Assembly (NCBI GenBank): GCA_018105865.1
Contig: CM030835.1
Coordinates: 3,074,316-3,138,315, forward strand
DNA from: Metaphire vulgaris
Taxonomy: Eukaryota > Annelida > Clitellata > Crassiclitellata > Megascolecidae
Length of the DNA: 64,000 nucleotides
Direction of reading: 5' to 3'
Every line of letters begins with the position of its first letter. Position 1 is the stretch's first letter. The translations under genes and the position numbers were made by a program. Shown here piece after piece: positions 36,938-51,003 of this stretch. The notes under the pieces are model-generated. The model was given only the letters and a program-made list of their open reading frames with translations. It was not told the DNA's origin and ran no database searches.

Positions 36938-38965
36938 GACCTGAGCTGACCTGACCCAAGCGAGGTGTGAGCTACACAATTGAACTTTAGATTTTCCTTC
37001 AGTGGCAAGAAAGTTTAAACTTATACACTGTGGCTCAATTTGTACATTGTAGTAATGTATCACGCCTTAAATATGGTTTCACTAAACATCAACTGGCATG
37101 TAAATCAGTTCGAAAGGTAAAAAGATTAACTAACTCAACACTAATATATAAGGTAATAACTACAATGTACTGTAACAATTCAGAAACACTGCAGAATAGA
37201 TGAATCAATTAAAACAAATACTTTAACATGGAATGCCATGTAATATTAAAACCACCATTCAAAACTGGATCCTCAGTACAGTAGGCAGTATGCTGCTACA
37301 CTGTAACGGTTTTCACAACTAATTAGAACAAAAATTATATGCCTGATTTATATTTAAATCTTAATTGCATTAACTAAAAAAAACGAAATTTTTTGTTGCA
37401 AACAAGATAAATAATTTACATAATGACAAAGTGTAACTCAGCTGACACATGTCCTCAGTCTTCAAAATGCAATATACCCTGGTTACACTTCACATAAGGA
37501 AGTGCAATTCTTAATCTTGGCTGTAACATAAATTATAAAAATAATATTACATCTAAAAAGTCCAACTTCGTGCAAAGAACAAAAAATATATTTCACAATC
37601 TTATGAAAAGAAGATTCCTAAGTGATTGTCAATGGATATTTCACATTTGATTTGAACTTGATCACAAACATAATGTTACTGCACTCACTGTTGTTAGTTT
37701 TCATATCAATTATGCAGAAAGATCAAATCTATTAAGTGTGGAAATGAAACTCTTTGGCACAGCAGAAAGATTTCAAGCAGAATTGTGTAACGTGTGAAGC
37801 AGAACAGATGTGGTATACAAAACAGCATGGCCACATGGGGGCCCCACAATTGGACTGTGGGGCCAGTCGTGGGGTTTACGCAAAATCAATTAGAAATTTT
37901 TCGGGGAGAGGTAGGGTGATCAACAGATTGGTAATCTTCGTTGTATTACAGTTTTTGCCACTCGTCAATAAATCACACTTAACTAGAGTTACTATGACCC
38001 CAAAGATGAGATTAGAACAATTTAGAAAGACCGTGAAACCTGCCAAGTGCCTATACAAGACATCTTTTACTGCCAATTTGATATAAGAGTGAGGAGTGAA
38101 AGGAACACCAGAACTGAATACTATCAAAAATGTATTGATCTCTCTCTACTGCTGCTTTTACCAAAACACTAACAATGACAAGAAAGAGACCAGCTTAGCG
38201 ATACAGAATTAGAGTAACACTGAAAAGATAGCATGGCTTCTATTATCTTGAGTGTGTTGGGATGGTGCTGAACAAGCAGTGTTGGTTTGTATAAAAACAA
38301 TGTAAATTTTATGTTGATTATGTGAGAAACTGTATCATCTACAGTAGTATAACATGGACACTAACTAAACAAACTGTTGACCTTGATGCAAATCTGGAAT
38401 GGGATGTCTTTTGTTAGCCCTAGCCAGTAGTAAAATGCCGCGTGTGAAGACAAAATGTTGCAATGTAATGGAATGCAAAAAAGAATGCAGCAAAATACAC
38501 AATATTGAATAAAAGTAACCTAAGCACAGTTTTAAGCAAATAAAAAAACCAATGCCATGTACTGTATATGCACCTGATCGCATAGTCATTTTCATTTGCG
38601 TGCATTGACTCCAAAATAATTATTACTCTGTTGATCACATTTGCTTTAACAGCTAACACATGGTACAAAATGCCAGTAACAGATATCAAACTCAAACTTT
38701 CTCGTGCAAAACCAGCACCAGGACACTCTGAATTATTATGACACAATTTATGAATTACACTGTCATATTTTCACAAAGCATATCATTAAAACAACACAAG
38801 AAAATCATTCAAATGCTCAATATAAATTACAACAGCATGGGCAGAATGCTAAGAACTTAAACTATATTTGATCAAACAAACAAAGAGCTTAGGAAATTTC
38901 GGCTCACGTGTAACAAATATTCCTCTGAATCCACGTAAACGAATGTAGACAACAAAACCCTTTTG
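36938..38965. other. Interval between two convergent genes
   Basis: AT-rich sequence between the coiled-coil gene (plus) and the DGAT1 stop (minus). The part adjoining 38966 is presumably the DGAT1 3' UTR. No clear minus-strand AATAAA was noticed close by and no further gene is seen. Confidence 0.45.
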
Positions 38966-41900
38966 CTACAGGTTAAGGATGTAGTAATCATGATAATACA
39001 TTAGTATTGCAATTGGTTGTCCGATTATCAATGACATCCAAACAACCATATTGCCATATTTTCCGTGCAGGTATCTTGAAGTGAACATAGCCAGAGGTAC
39101 CTAAACAAACAACTTACATTCAAAGTCATTTTGTATCACAAAAGATAATGATAACGAAATGCATAGCACTGAAACAACTATGATGATTATCAGTAGTGAT
39201 GCCCTTGCTACTAAAATATTTACTAACCAGGCACCCAAATAATTACTATTGAACAATTCACTAAACTAGTAATCAGTGTAAAACAGTTGCATACTGTGCA
39301 GGCAACTGCACAGTATGCACTTTATAAAATTGCAAGCAGTTTGCAAACCATCTTCTACTGCACATAAATGTGAGTCATGTCCCGGATAAAAGAAACACAC
39401 TGCACTGACACCTACATGACAAATTATTTCAGTTTAAAAAACAATTTGAAAATAAAAAAAATGTATAAAACAATTTAAAAGCAATTCTGCATAAAGAAAA
39501 CACTGTCAAGTCACATAAAATGTCACCCTTGCCTGTGATAGAAGTCCCATAAATGCCCAATATCGAAACATTCTCAATGGCACACTGACCAGATACTACA
39601 AAAAAGTGCATTTTGCATTAATCGACCACTAGACCCAAATAGAATTCAATTCAGTGCACAATGGGACAAATTGTACTCTGATATTCATTTTCTCTGGTAA
39701 TCTATAAAACTGACAAACATGTCATCTAAGATGGTTCATAATCCATCATTTTTTGCTCATGCAGTAATTAATGTTGTGAAAGAATTGTGGTTATAGGGCA
39801 AACGTATGAAAAGTAGCGTTGAGCGATAATTCCAGTGCAATATCAGTAATGTCCAGTTAGACATTTGGTCAAATTCTGTAAACAAGCCAATCCAGTTTAT
39901 CTGAGATGTACAGCAGGAAAGCGTACAATGCAATGCCATCAGAAATACATTCCTTGCATGTTTATGCCATAAGCTGTCATGGGACAGGACAGACCATTGC
40001 AAGGATATAAAATTCTTCAAATTGTCACAGTTGATAAATTTTTAAAAAGTAGTGTAATAATCTAATCAAGAGTTCTTATTTTAAGACTCAATCAAGTAAA
40101 GGATATAATAATGACTGTGTTGAGGTGCAATAAAAAGCAAACAATGTACTACGGAGCCTGTAAATTTACAAAGACAATGAAGATATATGTATATATATGT
40201 ATATGTGTCTATATACCTCATGAAAGAAAGCCGATACAAGGAACACTGCTATGCTGGCCTTGAAACGTGATATTCCAGCACTGACCATCGGCTTGTACAG
40301 ATGTCTATAACAAAAGAATCAAACAGAAAGTACGAAATAAATCAATAAGTAAGTAAATAGCACTCGTATAAGTCATCAGTAGACATGCCATAGAATGCCA
40401 ACCATTAAATCACAAATGCTCAAACAAGTGTACCATACGTCACCTGCTAGCCCATTTATGAACAGGTATATTCCAAGTTCTCCAAAAGTACTGAACAGTT
40501 TCGGCATTCCTAAAATGACAGACGGCAACAAACTACTGATACGTATAATCAAAACAAAGATGGCTGACAATCATTCAGATTTTTCAACAAGCGATCTGTA
40601 TTGTGCAAGGAAACTGGTGCACTGCGGCCTGTGGCCTACAAGCAGCAAGACAAACTTCAACGGCATTAATGCCTGTTACACTCTATTCTTAAAACACCTG
40701 CTTAACTAACCCTTTTACAGTCGATTAATATTTTAAAATCTGGCTCCATGGCGGCCATTTATTTTAGTACAGCAACTCATTGCTTTAAAATATTTTAAAT
40801 ACTTCCAATTTTGAAATGTAGAAACTAAGGACAGAGTTAAAAATTGATATAGAGGTCGGATTTAGTATCCCTTTATCATATGATGTCCTCAATCACTGAA
40901 TTTTTACTCGGAGAGCCAGAGGATGTGTGTTGGGAGCGCTATGAACGAGAACCAAGGAAACTCGGATTCAACATCATAAAATTCCATTCTACTATGGCCA
41001 GAAACCTTAAAATTCGCTTTTATTTATTTATATTTTATTTAATTATATTTATATTCACTCCTGCCTTCGATTTCGGGCGATTTATCCTGACTTTCTGCAG
41101 AATATCATACCATAACAGTGAATCTTCGGTTGCCAAGGTGCTGCCACTATAGCGCTCTCAATATCATTGACGCGGGCAAAACAAATTGGATTTTTGACAA
41201 ACAATCAACAAAACTACTCGATATATTGATTACTTTTATCGAAGACAATGATACCGAAACTACTTTTGGCCTTTAGGCAAGGATATTCGGGTTGGCCACT
41301 GCATTTGCAGTTAGGGAAAGTTGAGTGCAAATATATTATACGTGTATAGCATCATTATCAATTTCATTTGGCACATTATAACTAAATAGAACTATTCAAC
41401 ATCTCTCTCAAAGCGCCTCTATAAAACTATTAACCTAGGTGATCAAAAAGAGGAATTTAAGCAATGCCTACCACCAATCTTTGTAGAAAATTCGGTCTCC
41501 AAAGCAAAGAACCTCAGCGGCAACATTGAGACAGGAGTGGAATAACCAGTAGAAAAATATCAGCCAGATGAAATGGTTTGGAAGCTGATGGCAAGAAAAT
41601 ACTTAACCCCTTTACGTGGACGCATCTTAATCAAATAAATTAAAAATCTTAAATCACAAGATCATAAATTTAGACATATCAATGTCTTCAGATCATTTCA
41701 AATATTCATTTTAATCAAGTATAAATAAATAAATAAATATATAAATAATTAAGTTATTTCATTGATCAAATGTAAAAAGTCACAGAAAGTGTTGCAGGCA
41801 AAACAGATAATCTGGTGGCATAAAATTGTGAAAAACACAGAAATTACATAACTTACAAGAAACACCGTCAAAATTGCCTATAACTATACAAAAATTCAAC

Positions 41901-42709
41901 AATGGCATCAGAAATTACAACATGCCATATTATAACAGATAATAGTCCATTTTTAGTGCATTCACAGCAGTTAAACAACACAAATATTTTATTATTTTAA
42001 ACGCAATTAGTGAAACATTCAATTCCTTTTGTACACCTACCGCAAGTTTTAAAAGCCTTTCCACCATGTGTGAATACACCTGCTCTTTGAAGGGGATGAG
42101 CATGTTGTTCACTGTTGGAAAAATCCACTACAAATACATCCAACCAATACATCCATATTAACCGCAAAATTCATACAGATTGAAGTTCGCAATTTTAATT
42201 CCATTAAACACATTGAAATAAAAGTGGCAACACATTCTTCTTCCTGTCCTCCAAAGGCAACAACATATAAGGTATCCTGACAGACTTCAATAAAACCACA
42301 GCAAATAGTTAATTAAGCTGGAACATGCATTGCATTAGAATTAGCTGAATTCATTTAGCTTCTGAGATACAGTCACTCCCCTTTAATGTCATATCTTGTC
42401 TAATTCCTATTCAAAATATCCACTGCATACAAGAGCAAATCTGAAATATCTTTTTTACTAAGATCTGTCAGTGAAAAATTCTTTCTGAACGCTTTTCCAA
42501 ACAGTTTGACAATTTTACTTTCACGATAATTAATTGCTATTGCATATGAGAACATTACGGTACATCTTGCTAAAGAGATGAACATTTTCTAAATCAATAA
42601 TAGTCGACAACAATTTTCATGACAATTTTCAAAACCAAGAAGATTTCTACAATATTATGCTACATTCATTTATAGAAGAATCTTGCAAAATATTTTCACA
42701 CACACACAC

Positions 42710-42746
<37 letters not shown>

Positions 42747-45700
42747 AGCCCAACAGTTTAATTAAAAGTAACTTTTGTTCAATTAAATGCAAATAATACA
42801 ATCCCAATGTTTGGACTGCTCGAATATTTCACAGCTACATCACAATCAACAAAGCAAAATATTGTAAACAAGCACATAGAAAATGCTTTTCTCACCTGCT
42901 GAATTAAGCTGAGCATAAGTCCACACAGAAAAATCTAGAAAAGAAGCATGCATCATCACTAAAGAATTTCATAATTCATACATGACAGAAACTACAGAAC
43001 AAAGAAATTACAAATATGGAACTCCACATATGAAACAACTCGGCAGAGTCATCTAACAACAGTGATAAACAACATTAATAATTATTATAATAACAACAAT
43101 AATAACAATACACCTCTATAGCAACCAGTTAACCCCTTAACTGTGTATTTAACTGTAACTTAATGTAAAATGGACGGATATATCCGGGATCCCCAGTTAA
43201 GGGGTTAATAAAGAAAAATATCAGTTAGAGTGGGAAGAGGGAAACTGTGTGACAAACTACGGGAACGGTCAATAGAACGAGAAGCTTATCTGAATTCAGA
43301 AAATATTTTTCTTTTTACTTTTTCACATCCTGAAAAACACACTGAATACTAAACTCACTCAATTTTGTATGCCTCGCAGACCAGTTAAACGACTAATGGT
43401 TTCACAAAAAGTCAGTCCACAAACCAGTATATGGCAAATGCTGGCATAACCTATAATGACTAGTACCTCCAGTTCCACGAATCACAGCGCACATGAACCA
43501 TCCAATTTGTATACACTGAGACCAGTTTTAACCCTTCAACCCCACATACTTTGGATCTAAATACATTTGGGAACTGGGTATAGTCAGTTCTGGCAGTTTT
43601 AAAGGTTAAACAATCAGGAAAAGCTCATCCATACCGGGGAGATGTACCCAGTCACCCAGAGGGACATTATAATCCCCGATTAGCAAGTCTGCAGTCACTT
43701 TTAGCAAACTTTAGGTCATGACAAGTCACTAATCAACTTCTTATGCGAGATGTCTTACAGGTACGGAGTCTAACAGCTCAATATCATAATGACAGTTCAT
43801 TGTTGATGTTACAAGAGTCGAATGCATCATCATTCATCATGGTGACGTTGATTTGATCAAAGCATTGACGCTCTTAGGCAAGTGGAGACATTCATGCAGG
43901 CATATTTAAAAACATACCACATTTTATCCAGGAACACAAGATAAGTATTGGCAAACCATCATGTGCATCGCGCCTGCAATACTTTTTTGGCTATAGTGCA
44001 ACACTTGGTCGGAGTATCACAATAAAAATAATATATTCAAAATTGAACACTGTTGAATTTGATCAAATTCCGACCAAGTCACATCAAATACGACGAGAAA
44101 AACATTTCTGGACACAGCATGCATGCACATACAAAAATAAGCACTAATGCAGACTGACAAGTACCATTTCCACGACACGCTTTAACAGGAATCTCTTGCG
44201 TATTCGAGCCGATCTCGGAAAGTTCAGCTCGTAGCAGAGTGTTGGCGCGAACATGAAATAATACAAGTCTACAATATGAATTAATAAACCATTTTAAGAC
44301 TCTTAAACTGATGCTGCAATGTGTCTGTGTGTATGTGTGTGTGTGTGCGCGCTCACATGCATATACTGTACGTGCTCATGTATACAAATATGGTATACAC
44401 AATATAAAATGTCTCAAGCATTCATTAAGTGCTCATTCCCTCCTTATAACACTGATCTCAAGGTACATGTGGTCAAGTTCCCGAAGACATTGGATATAGA
44501 AACATGCAAAAGTCGAAAGAAACTACTGTCAATCATCAATCATGTCAACAACTTACTTGCTAATTTTAAAAAAACAATTAAAGGCCTAAATTGAACCAAC
44601 TAAAATGCTCTGGTACATTTAATATAATGCAATGTATTTTAAATTTGCATAATGCCATTGCAGCTTGCAGTAAGGCTCTTGAAGCAGTGACAACTAAGAG
44701 CAAATCAATACAGGTGAGATTATTTTAAAGAAATGGTTCAGTAATTCCAAATGCTTAATGCTGGAAAAGGAGACCTAGGAACAACTATGCGACATGGTAG
44801 ATTGGAGATGTATAGACAGCATGCAGCAGATGAGAGGAGATCCATAATGTCCTTACCTTTATAATTTATATTTTCAGGATAAATCTGTGTCTTGTCAGCA
44901 TTCTTCTTCTTGAAATTATCCACATGGTCTGCAATAAATATGCAATCAAAACGATTAATGTCTGAAACACGCAGATAAATTTACAACTCTGGTGAGTTTC
45001 TAAAGTTTAATATATTTCAATTATTATCTTCCATCCATTTCCTAGTGCTTCCTTTCCATTCATATCTGAACCCCATTTCTTACCAATACTGTAACATTTA
45101 CTTTCATATTCAAATTTTCTTTACACTATTACTTTTTCCTGATAATTCGGACATATAAAATAACTAGGGGATGGCCATCAGTAGCTACTTGAGGATCCAG
45201 CACATAGGTTTATCAATACCATCCATTATGCCACAATAGGAAAAGAATATCAGTCTCCATGGTAACCACCAGATTGCAGCTAAAAGCATGAAGCTGTCCT
45301 CACATGCAAAGTCATTCATACAGTAAATATTTATAAGACAATCAAACCACGGGTAGTGTTACCTACCGTAAGCGGCGGAATGAGACATTGTACGATTCCG
45401 TCTCAGCTTGTTTTCGCGTTGCGAAGCATAGTATTCACGACACCAAGAATTCACTTGCTTGTACGAGATCAGCTTAAGAAAGACGACTACGTATACAGCT
45501 AGCGCTGGTGATGACGTGACTGCAAACAAGAAAACAAATTAAAAAAAATTTTTCAAATTCTTACAAAAATCTTTCTTAAAAGATCAAATCAAGAAATTCG
45601 TTAAATAGATTAAAAAAACAAAAGAGCAGAGAAACTGAGAACTTTTGCTAAGTCACTAATTATACTATCCCTGTTTCAAGTTGTTCCCTATAAAACACAA

Positions 45701-48700
45701 AACTGTACTCAAATACCTGATGAAATACAATCAGAGCCTATCAATGCTCATGGTAATTATTATTATTATCTGATTATTCAAATGTTAGAATATCAAGAAT
45801 TTTCTCAAATACTATCAACAGTGATTTTTCTCTATTTCAAGATATACAAGTATGCAGTATAATAACGACTGTTAATGCTCAAGGCAACCTCTGATCATCT
45901 TTTATAATCAGTTCAGTTTGAAACAAATTTAAAAATAGCAAAGCAAAAAAAGACTCACAAGGACTCGGATGAACGATAAGAACAACCACAGCGGGGAATG
46001 TTATCTCAATGAACAGATTGATTACAAGCATGCAGCTACCAAATCTCTCTGATATTTTTCCCTGAAAAAACCCAAATGCATCGCCCATTACAATATAGCA
46101 ATAAATTGTGTCAGATGACATTTAATGCAATATTTGATGTCAAAATAATTTCAAACTACTTTATGTGTCTGGTAGGATCAGAACCATAAAATACAATAAT
46201 TTGTCGATACAACAGTTCTATTTTTTAAAAATAAAGGGTGAATGAAATAACTGAAACTCGATAACAATCCTCACCTGTGAGAGTAACATTTCAATGAAAA
46301 ATGCTACCAAAATGAAGATGTTCACCGCTGAAACAGATAACCACCATAAATATCACCTACCACCACTTCAATACATGTCTTGTTACTTTAAACCAAGCTA
46401 ATTATATGGTTATATAACCTACTGGGTATCTGTGGTTGCCAACCTCTTAACAGTCTAATATTCAATACAAGAATTTTAGTAGGCTCTAATAATGAGAAAT
46501 AAATTCATTCTGAAGCCTTTAAAGAGAAATGTTACAGATGTGACAATACAGAAATTACCGGTAGATAAGTTTCACTTTAGAATCACAGCTGTCATAAGAA
46601 TTTTGCAAAACTTTATTTCAGTGCAATTAGATGCAAGCAACTCTGCCCGACCAACACTGCAAGTTTCTGTGATTAGTGACATCGTTTTAATGATGACTCT
46701 GATAATTATAAATAGACACTGTGGGGATTAACAAGTATATTTGCTATTATAATAGCAAATATTCTTGTTAATCCCCACAGTGTCTATTTATGCTCTGAGA
46801 TAATAGAAATCAAACTTGCTGTGCACAACTGACTGGAACATGCTTTCAGATGCAACTGAATCAGAAACACATACGTACCAACAGCTAGATAAAAAGATGG
46901 CCAGCTGTAGGGTTTCTCAAGAAATACTGACAGCCACATCACAGGATCTATCAGAATTCCATACCTATACAAGATTTATACCGTAATTCATATAACTATA
47001 TACTCAAACACTCAAACAGATAAGTAGGTATAGTGGTTCAGATTAAATTAATAAACACCATTCATAGTTTGTTCACCACACCCTTCTAATCTACAGATTA
47101 GAATACAGTAATCATTGAATCATTGCAAGATAGATTATGCAAAATAATTTTTAAAGGCCATCCTTATTCATAAAATAATTTCTCAAGAGTACAAGGTTGC
47201 CAATGCTTTCGGCGCAGTTGGCTTCTAGATCCACAATGCTTTCTCTTTTACCTTGGCAACTTAACACTGCTACCAATTTATCAAGCCTAAGCGATGAACA
47301 GCTCGGTTGGCTGCTGGCACCATGACTCAATCCTGGGATGGTCACCCATTCAAGTACAAGACGTGCTCAATGCTGCTTAACTTCGGTGTTCTGATGGGAA
47401 CCGGTTGCATAATGCCACAGCAGCCAATGCATGTTCTATAATGAAAACATTTTAAATAGAACTTACTTCATAATATTTTCTAAAGCTGCCCTGCCTGTTG
47501 CTAGAGCCTGAATAAATAAACACAGTCATGTAAATCATTTGTTTAAATGTTATATAACAAAAATCTTAAAAAGTTTTATCATCATCATCATCATCATCAT
47601 CACAACATTTCAGGGCACATAATGGAACTAATGTGCCTCTGCTTATAAATTATGCAGCCCTTTCACTTACTAGATATAACCTTCTCCTAGAATAAACAAA
47701 AATCAGTTCCAGAATTTTGGACACACAAGGCACCACTGCATAAGACACCACTGTATAAGACACATTCAACAACTAGGTGGCATGCATGTGAAAACTTAAG
47801 CAGCAAAAACCAAGACTGGCAGGACTTCAAAATCTGTCTCATTTATTACAACCTTCAGCTTAGCTCAAGATTCACTTTCCTATACTTTTCAAATACCACA
47901 CAGTTCTTAATACTTCTGGTCAGCTTCTTTGTCATCTTCCCTTCTATGTGATTCACTCATACGTCCCTTTGCAAACATGGCTTGGAAGACCATACTGAGA
48001 CTATACTGTGATCTAAAGTGGCCTAGGAGGCATTACTGCCTGCGTGAAAGTCACTAGGGAGGCTAGCAGGACTTAAACCTCACTCCTTCAGCTTACCGTT
48101 TCAGTGCATAACCCACTCTGCCATCTTCTGCCTCCTATTGGCGTGCCTAGTATACTGAGTTTTTCAGAGAGAAAAGCATCTATCAAACTTCATCACTCAC
48201 TCTCTTGCCTTCTGCAGACTTCCTTCTTTGTTTGTTTTATCCTACCAGATGATTTCAAAAATTCTTCCATAAACTGCATCTCAAAATGCAGATATTTTGC
48301 TTTTATCACTGCCTTTGTTAACTGGATGCATAACATATCTAGAAAATGTACTGCATCACAATGATCACTTTTCAATGTTAGATTTCTTCATATAAGTTCA
48401 TTTTGTTTCATAAAATTTGATTCAGCCATAGTTATTTAAACATTCAAAGTTTTCTCATAATTATCAGTAATGTCACATCTATGATTTCCATATTATCCAA
48501 TAATATGCTCCAATTTTATATTTTCCATCACAATACTATGCTTTATGTTTATGCTTAGCTATTATTAGCATAATTTTAGTTTACCCTTTGTTATTTCCAT
48601 TCCATGTTCACTTTATTCAATATTATTGGATTTTTAAAAAAATAACAGTAACTGCAAATCTGGCTCTGGCTCCAGCCTAAATTGAAATCCGGTACAGTCC

Positions 48701-50030
48701 TAACTGTATACTAAGTATATTATATCAAAAACCATCCAAAACCATCCAATACCATCCAATACAGTAACGAATTACACGGGACCATACATTACAGTACTTC
48801 ATAACCGAGTATACATTACAATACATTATAGCCAAGTCCATTATAATGAAGTTCTACTATCTCTGTCTGACACCTTTTGTCCACTGGTTCCAAGCATGAC
48901 CAATGGGTCCGTATTTCTTGTAAATAACCTCAAGGACATAGAACAAGAAGCATAAGGGCACCTTTCAGATGTCCACAAATACATAATTACAAACAATCCT
49001 ATAGGCACTGTCAAAATCTGCCGTTAAATAATATTAAAACAATGAAAGAAAATAATAGAACCTTCAACCTACCAGTAAAATAATGCACCAATTCAGAATT
49101 CCTCTGTAATTGTTAAAACCACTCGATGAGCTGAAGAGCGAGTCTGCCTGCTCATGACATCTAAAAAATAAGCAAATAAGAATTTGATGCTCAACTCTTT
49201 AGTCCCAAAAGGCCAATATTTCAGCTTCATAACATATTGGTTATACGGAATGCCGTGGTGAAAGGGTCAAACAACAGTATCTATGTACTCTATTTACAAA
49301 TTCCTTTCAAACAGCAGCAATAACAAATCAACGATGTATCATATAACCTATTCCCATCACAATAGCATCCATCCTGTCTCATTCATTGCTAACACACAAA
49401 TGTCCATATTCATAAACAGAATTTAACATAGTCTGATGCATCAAGATCAAGGCAACAAATACAGGAAAATCTCGTAAACTTATACAGCGCCCCGGAAAGC
49501 AGTACAGCAGTAGCTGCCTATTATTATGCGCTTAATCTTTCTTGAAATAGCTATAGACAAGGTGGTTTGTCGGCCGGGCAAAGGTCAGTGTATCTCTGAG
49601 GCGACGGGTCAGGTTGTTATTGCTATGGCGGAAATGACTTTTCGAATAAGAAGGTTTTAAGTTTAGACCTAAAGGCTTGAGGAGACAGTGAAGGAATTAA
49701 AGGAAATGGGGATTTTAGTGTGTGTGTGTGTGTGTGAAGTTAATTATATGTCAACGATATAATAATAATTTTATATTTCATGTGTTCCGTTATTTTCGGC
49801 CAGTTATTGCTTCACTTATTTCACGGATCGCCCGTCGAACGGACTGATTCTCCGCCACTTACGGACGATCGGGGGTGCTGTAGGCCTTTTCTGCGTTTTT
49901 CCGTCTGATACTCGCTGTCGCAGTAGCTGGCATTTCGTCGCAATCGGGCTTCGTTCGTTCCATTTACGGCGAAGTTTATCTTTGCCTTCGACGCCATAAC
50001 ACAACGACCATTCAACAACGACTCGGACAT
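38966..50030 (-). CDS. DGAT1: Diacylglycerol O-acyltransferase 1
   Basis: An ER membrane enzyme of the MBOAT family that acylates diacylglycerol with acyl-CoA, the last step of triacylglycerol synthesis. Sixteen exons, in order: 50030-49825, 49160-49073, 47507-47467, 46964-46879, 46327-46275, 46061-45959, 45519-45367, 44928-44857, 44268-44165, 42934-42896, 42127-42041, 41584-41472, 40509-40444, 40304-40217, 39595-39533, 39100-38966. They sum to 1497 bases, 498 residues plus TAG (human 488), with every phase matching. Diagnostic stretches are [40 protein letters not shown] (about 377-383) and [17 protein letters not shown] with the catalytic His at about 432. The C-terminus is HDYYILNL. The N-terminal 69 residues are polar and poorly conserved, as usual. 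ATG 50030 is the first in-frame Met; a second lies 11 codons on. Intron 15 has a GC donor (TCACAG|GCAAGG). No defect was seen. Confidence 0.97.
42700..42746. repeat. (CA)n/(TA)n microsatellite
   Basis: CA then TA dinucleotides in a DGAT1 intron. Confidence 0.95.
43129..43208. mobile_element. 80-bp TTAA-flanked MITE
   Basis: Ends TTAACCCCTTAACTG / CAGTTAAGGGGTTAA. The interior contains AATGTAAAATGGACGGATAT and GGGATCCC. A near-identical 80-bp copy lies inverted at 55860-55939, with an internally deleted copy at 50934-51003. The TTAA borders with CCC-starting ends suggest a piggyBac-like origin (inference). It lies in a DGAT1 intron. Confidence 0.8.
46708..46791. repeat. 84-bp near-perfect palindrome
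   Basis: Two 42-base arms with no loop and one mismatch (46736/46763), centred at 46749.5. The arms start ATAAATAGACACTGTGGGGA. It lies in the DGAT1 intron between the exons at 46327 and 46879. No target duplication is seen. Confidence 0.95.
47150..47427 (-). mobile_element. 5S rRNA-derived SINE (SINE3-like)
   Basis: Minus 47427-47309 aligns end to end with 5S rRNA. It has CATCAGAACACCGAAGTTAA, then GCAGC.TTGAGC (box A region) and GTACTTGAATGGGTGACC (box C region), about 119 bases as for 5S. About 160 bases of unrelated sequence follow downstream, as in 5S-headed SINEs. It lies in the DGAT1 intron between the exons at 46964 and 47467, in the same orientation as the gene. The 3' border is approximate. 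Confidence 0.8.
47508..49072. other. DGAT1 intron, no feature recognised
   Basis: AT-rich intron with a short (ATC)n run at about 47580-47602 and the near-repeat ACCATCCAA at about 48730-48760. No transposon ends were recognised. Confidence 0.5.
49440..49720. mobile_element. Possible LINE 3' end relic
   Basis: The words CTTATACAGCGCC and TTTTAAGTTTAGACCTAAAG resemble 3' parts of L2-like elements. The sequence is too decayed for a firm call. It lies in DGAT1 intron 1. Confidence 0.3.
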
Positions 50031-50933
50031 AGAAACGACAACGTAAGGTAATTCAAGGAAATTACATAGCGCCTTTATTATTGGTAGGGTGTCACTCGCG
50101 GATCAACGCACACACGCCAAAGACCTGTTATCCTTGACTAGAAGTTACTTGCCGTCTGGCCCGACTTACACTTAATGCCATCATCCGGTACCACATTTTA
50201 TGACCTACGACCTCGTACGTGGCCCACGCGTGAAGCGGTATGAGTTGCCATAACAAATCACGTGATCAGTCACTACGTTAATAAGTTCCAGCTACAACTG
50301 AAAGAAAATCCCATGGAAAATCCCGACACAGGAAAAGAGGTTGCGGCCTGTACTAAGTGGACCGAGTTGAGCAAATGTAGATGTATGCATAGGCTCATAG
50401 CGAAGCCCTAATAATAACCACAGGTTTTTTAAACCATTATACTCTGGCTGGAGCCTACTGACTGATTCATTACTCGATTCACCCATAGGGCTTGCACAGT
50501 GGCGCAAACCTGGTCAGAAAAGCGGTCATGTCCTAGTTTCTCAACTCAAAGCACAGTGTTCTGGATACCGTTCTTGCTTGTCTGGCTTTCTGGACGAGCA
50601 CACAAAACTAGTGATGATCTCGTTTTGCTTGTCAGACTTTTAGGACGTTAAAGAAGCAAGGAAGTACAAACAACTAGTGATGACCTTTTAGCCTTTTTTT
50701 AGCAAAAATACAATCATGTTCACAGCATTAAGGACACGACCTCTCCAAAAATACTCATGTTACGACATGAGGACATGGGTCATGTTTGCGTCCATGCCGA
50801 CATAAGCATAGTCTTGATGATTTTTAAGATTTTAAACTAATATCGCTAGTGTGTGTGTGCGCGCGCGTGTGTGTGTTCCACTAAAAGCAATGAACTTTTA
50901 AAATATACTTATTTAACATTGAAAAATATCATC
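50031..50933. promoter_or_regulatory. 5' flank of DGAT1
   Basis: Upstream (minus sense) of the DGAT1 start, so it should contain the 5' UTR and promoter. It is CpG-richer than neighbouring introns around 49800-50240. No TATA box or known factor site was identified with confidence. A CA/GCGC simple run is at about 50850-50876. Confidence 0.4.
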
Positions 50934-51003
50934 TTAACCCTTAAATTTTTTTACTCAATGTAAAATGGACGGATATATCTGGGATCCCCAGTTAAGGGGT
51001 TAA
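50934..51003. mobile_element. TTAA-flanked MITE, internally deleted copy
   Basis: It starts TTAACCCTTAA and ends CCCAGTTAAGGGGTTAA. It shares AATGTAAAATGGACGGATAT with the 80-bp copies, with about 10 bases lost near the left end. Confidence 0.75.
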
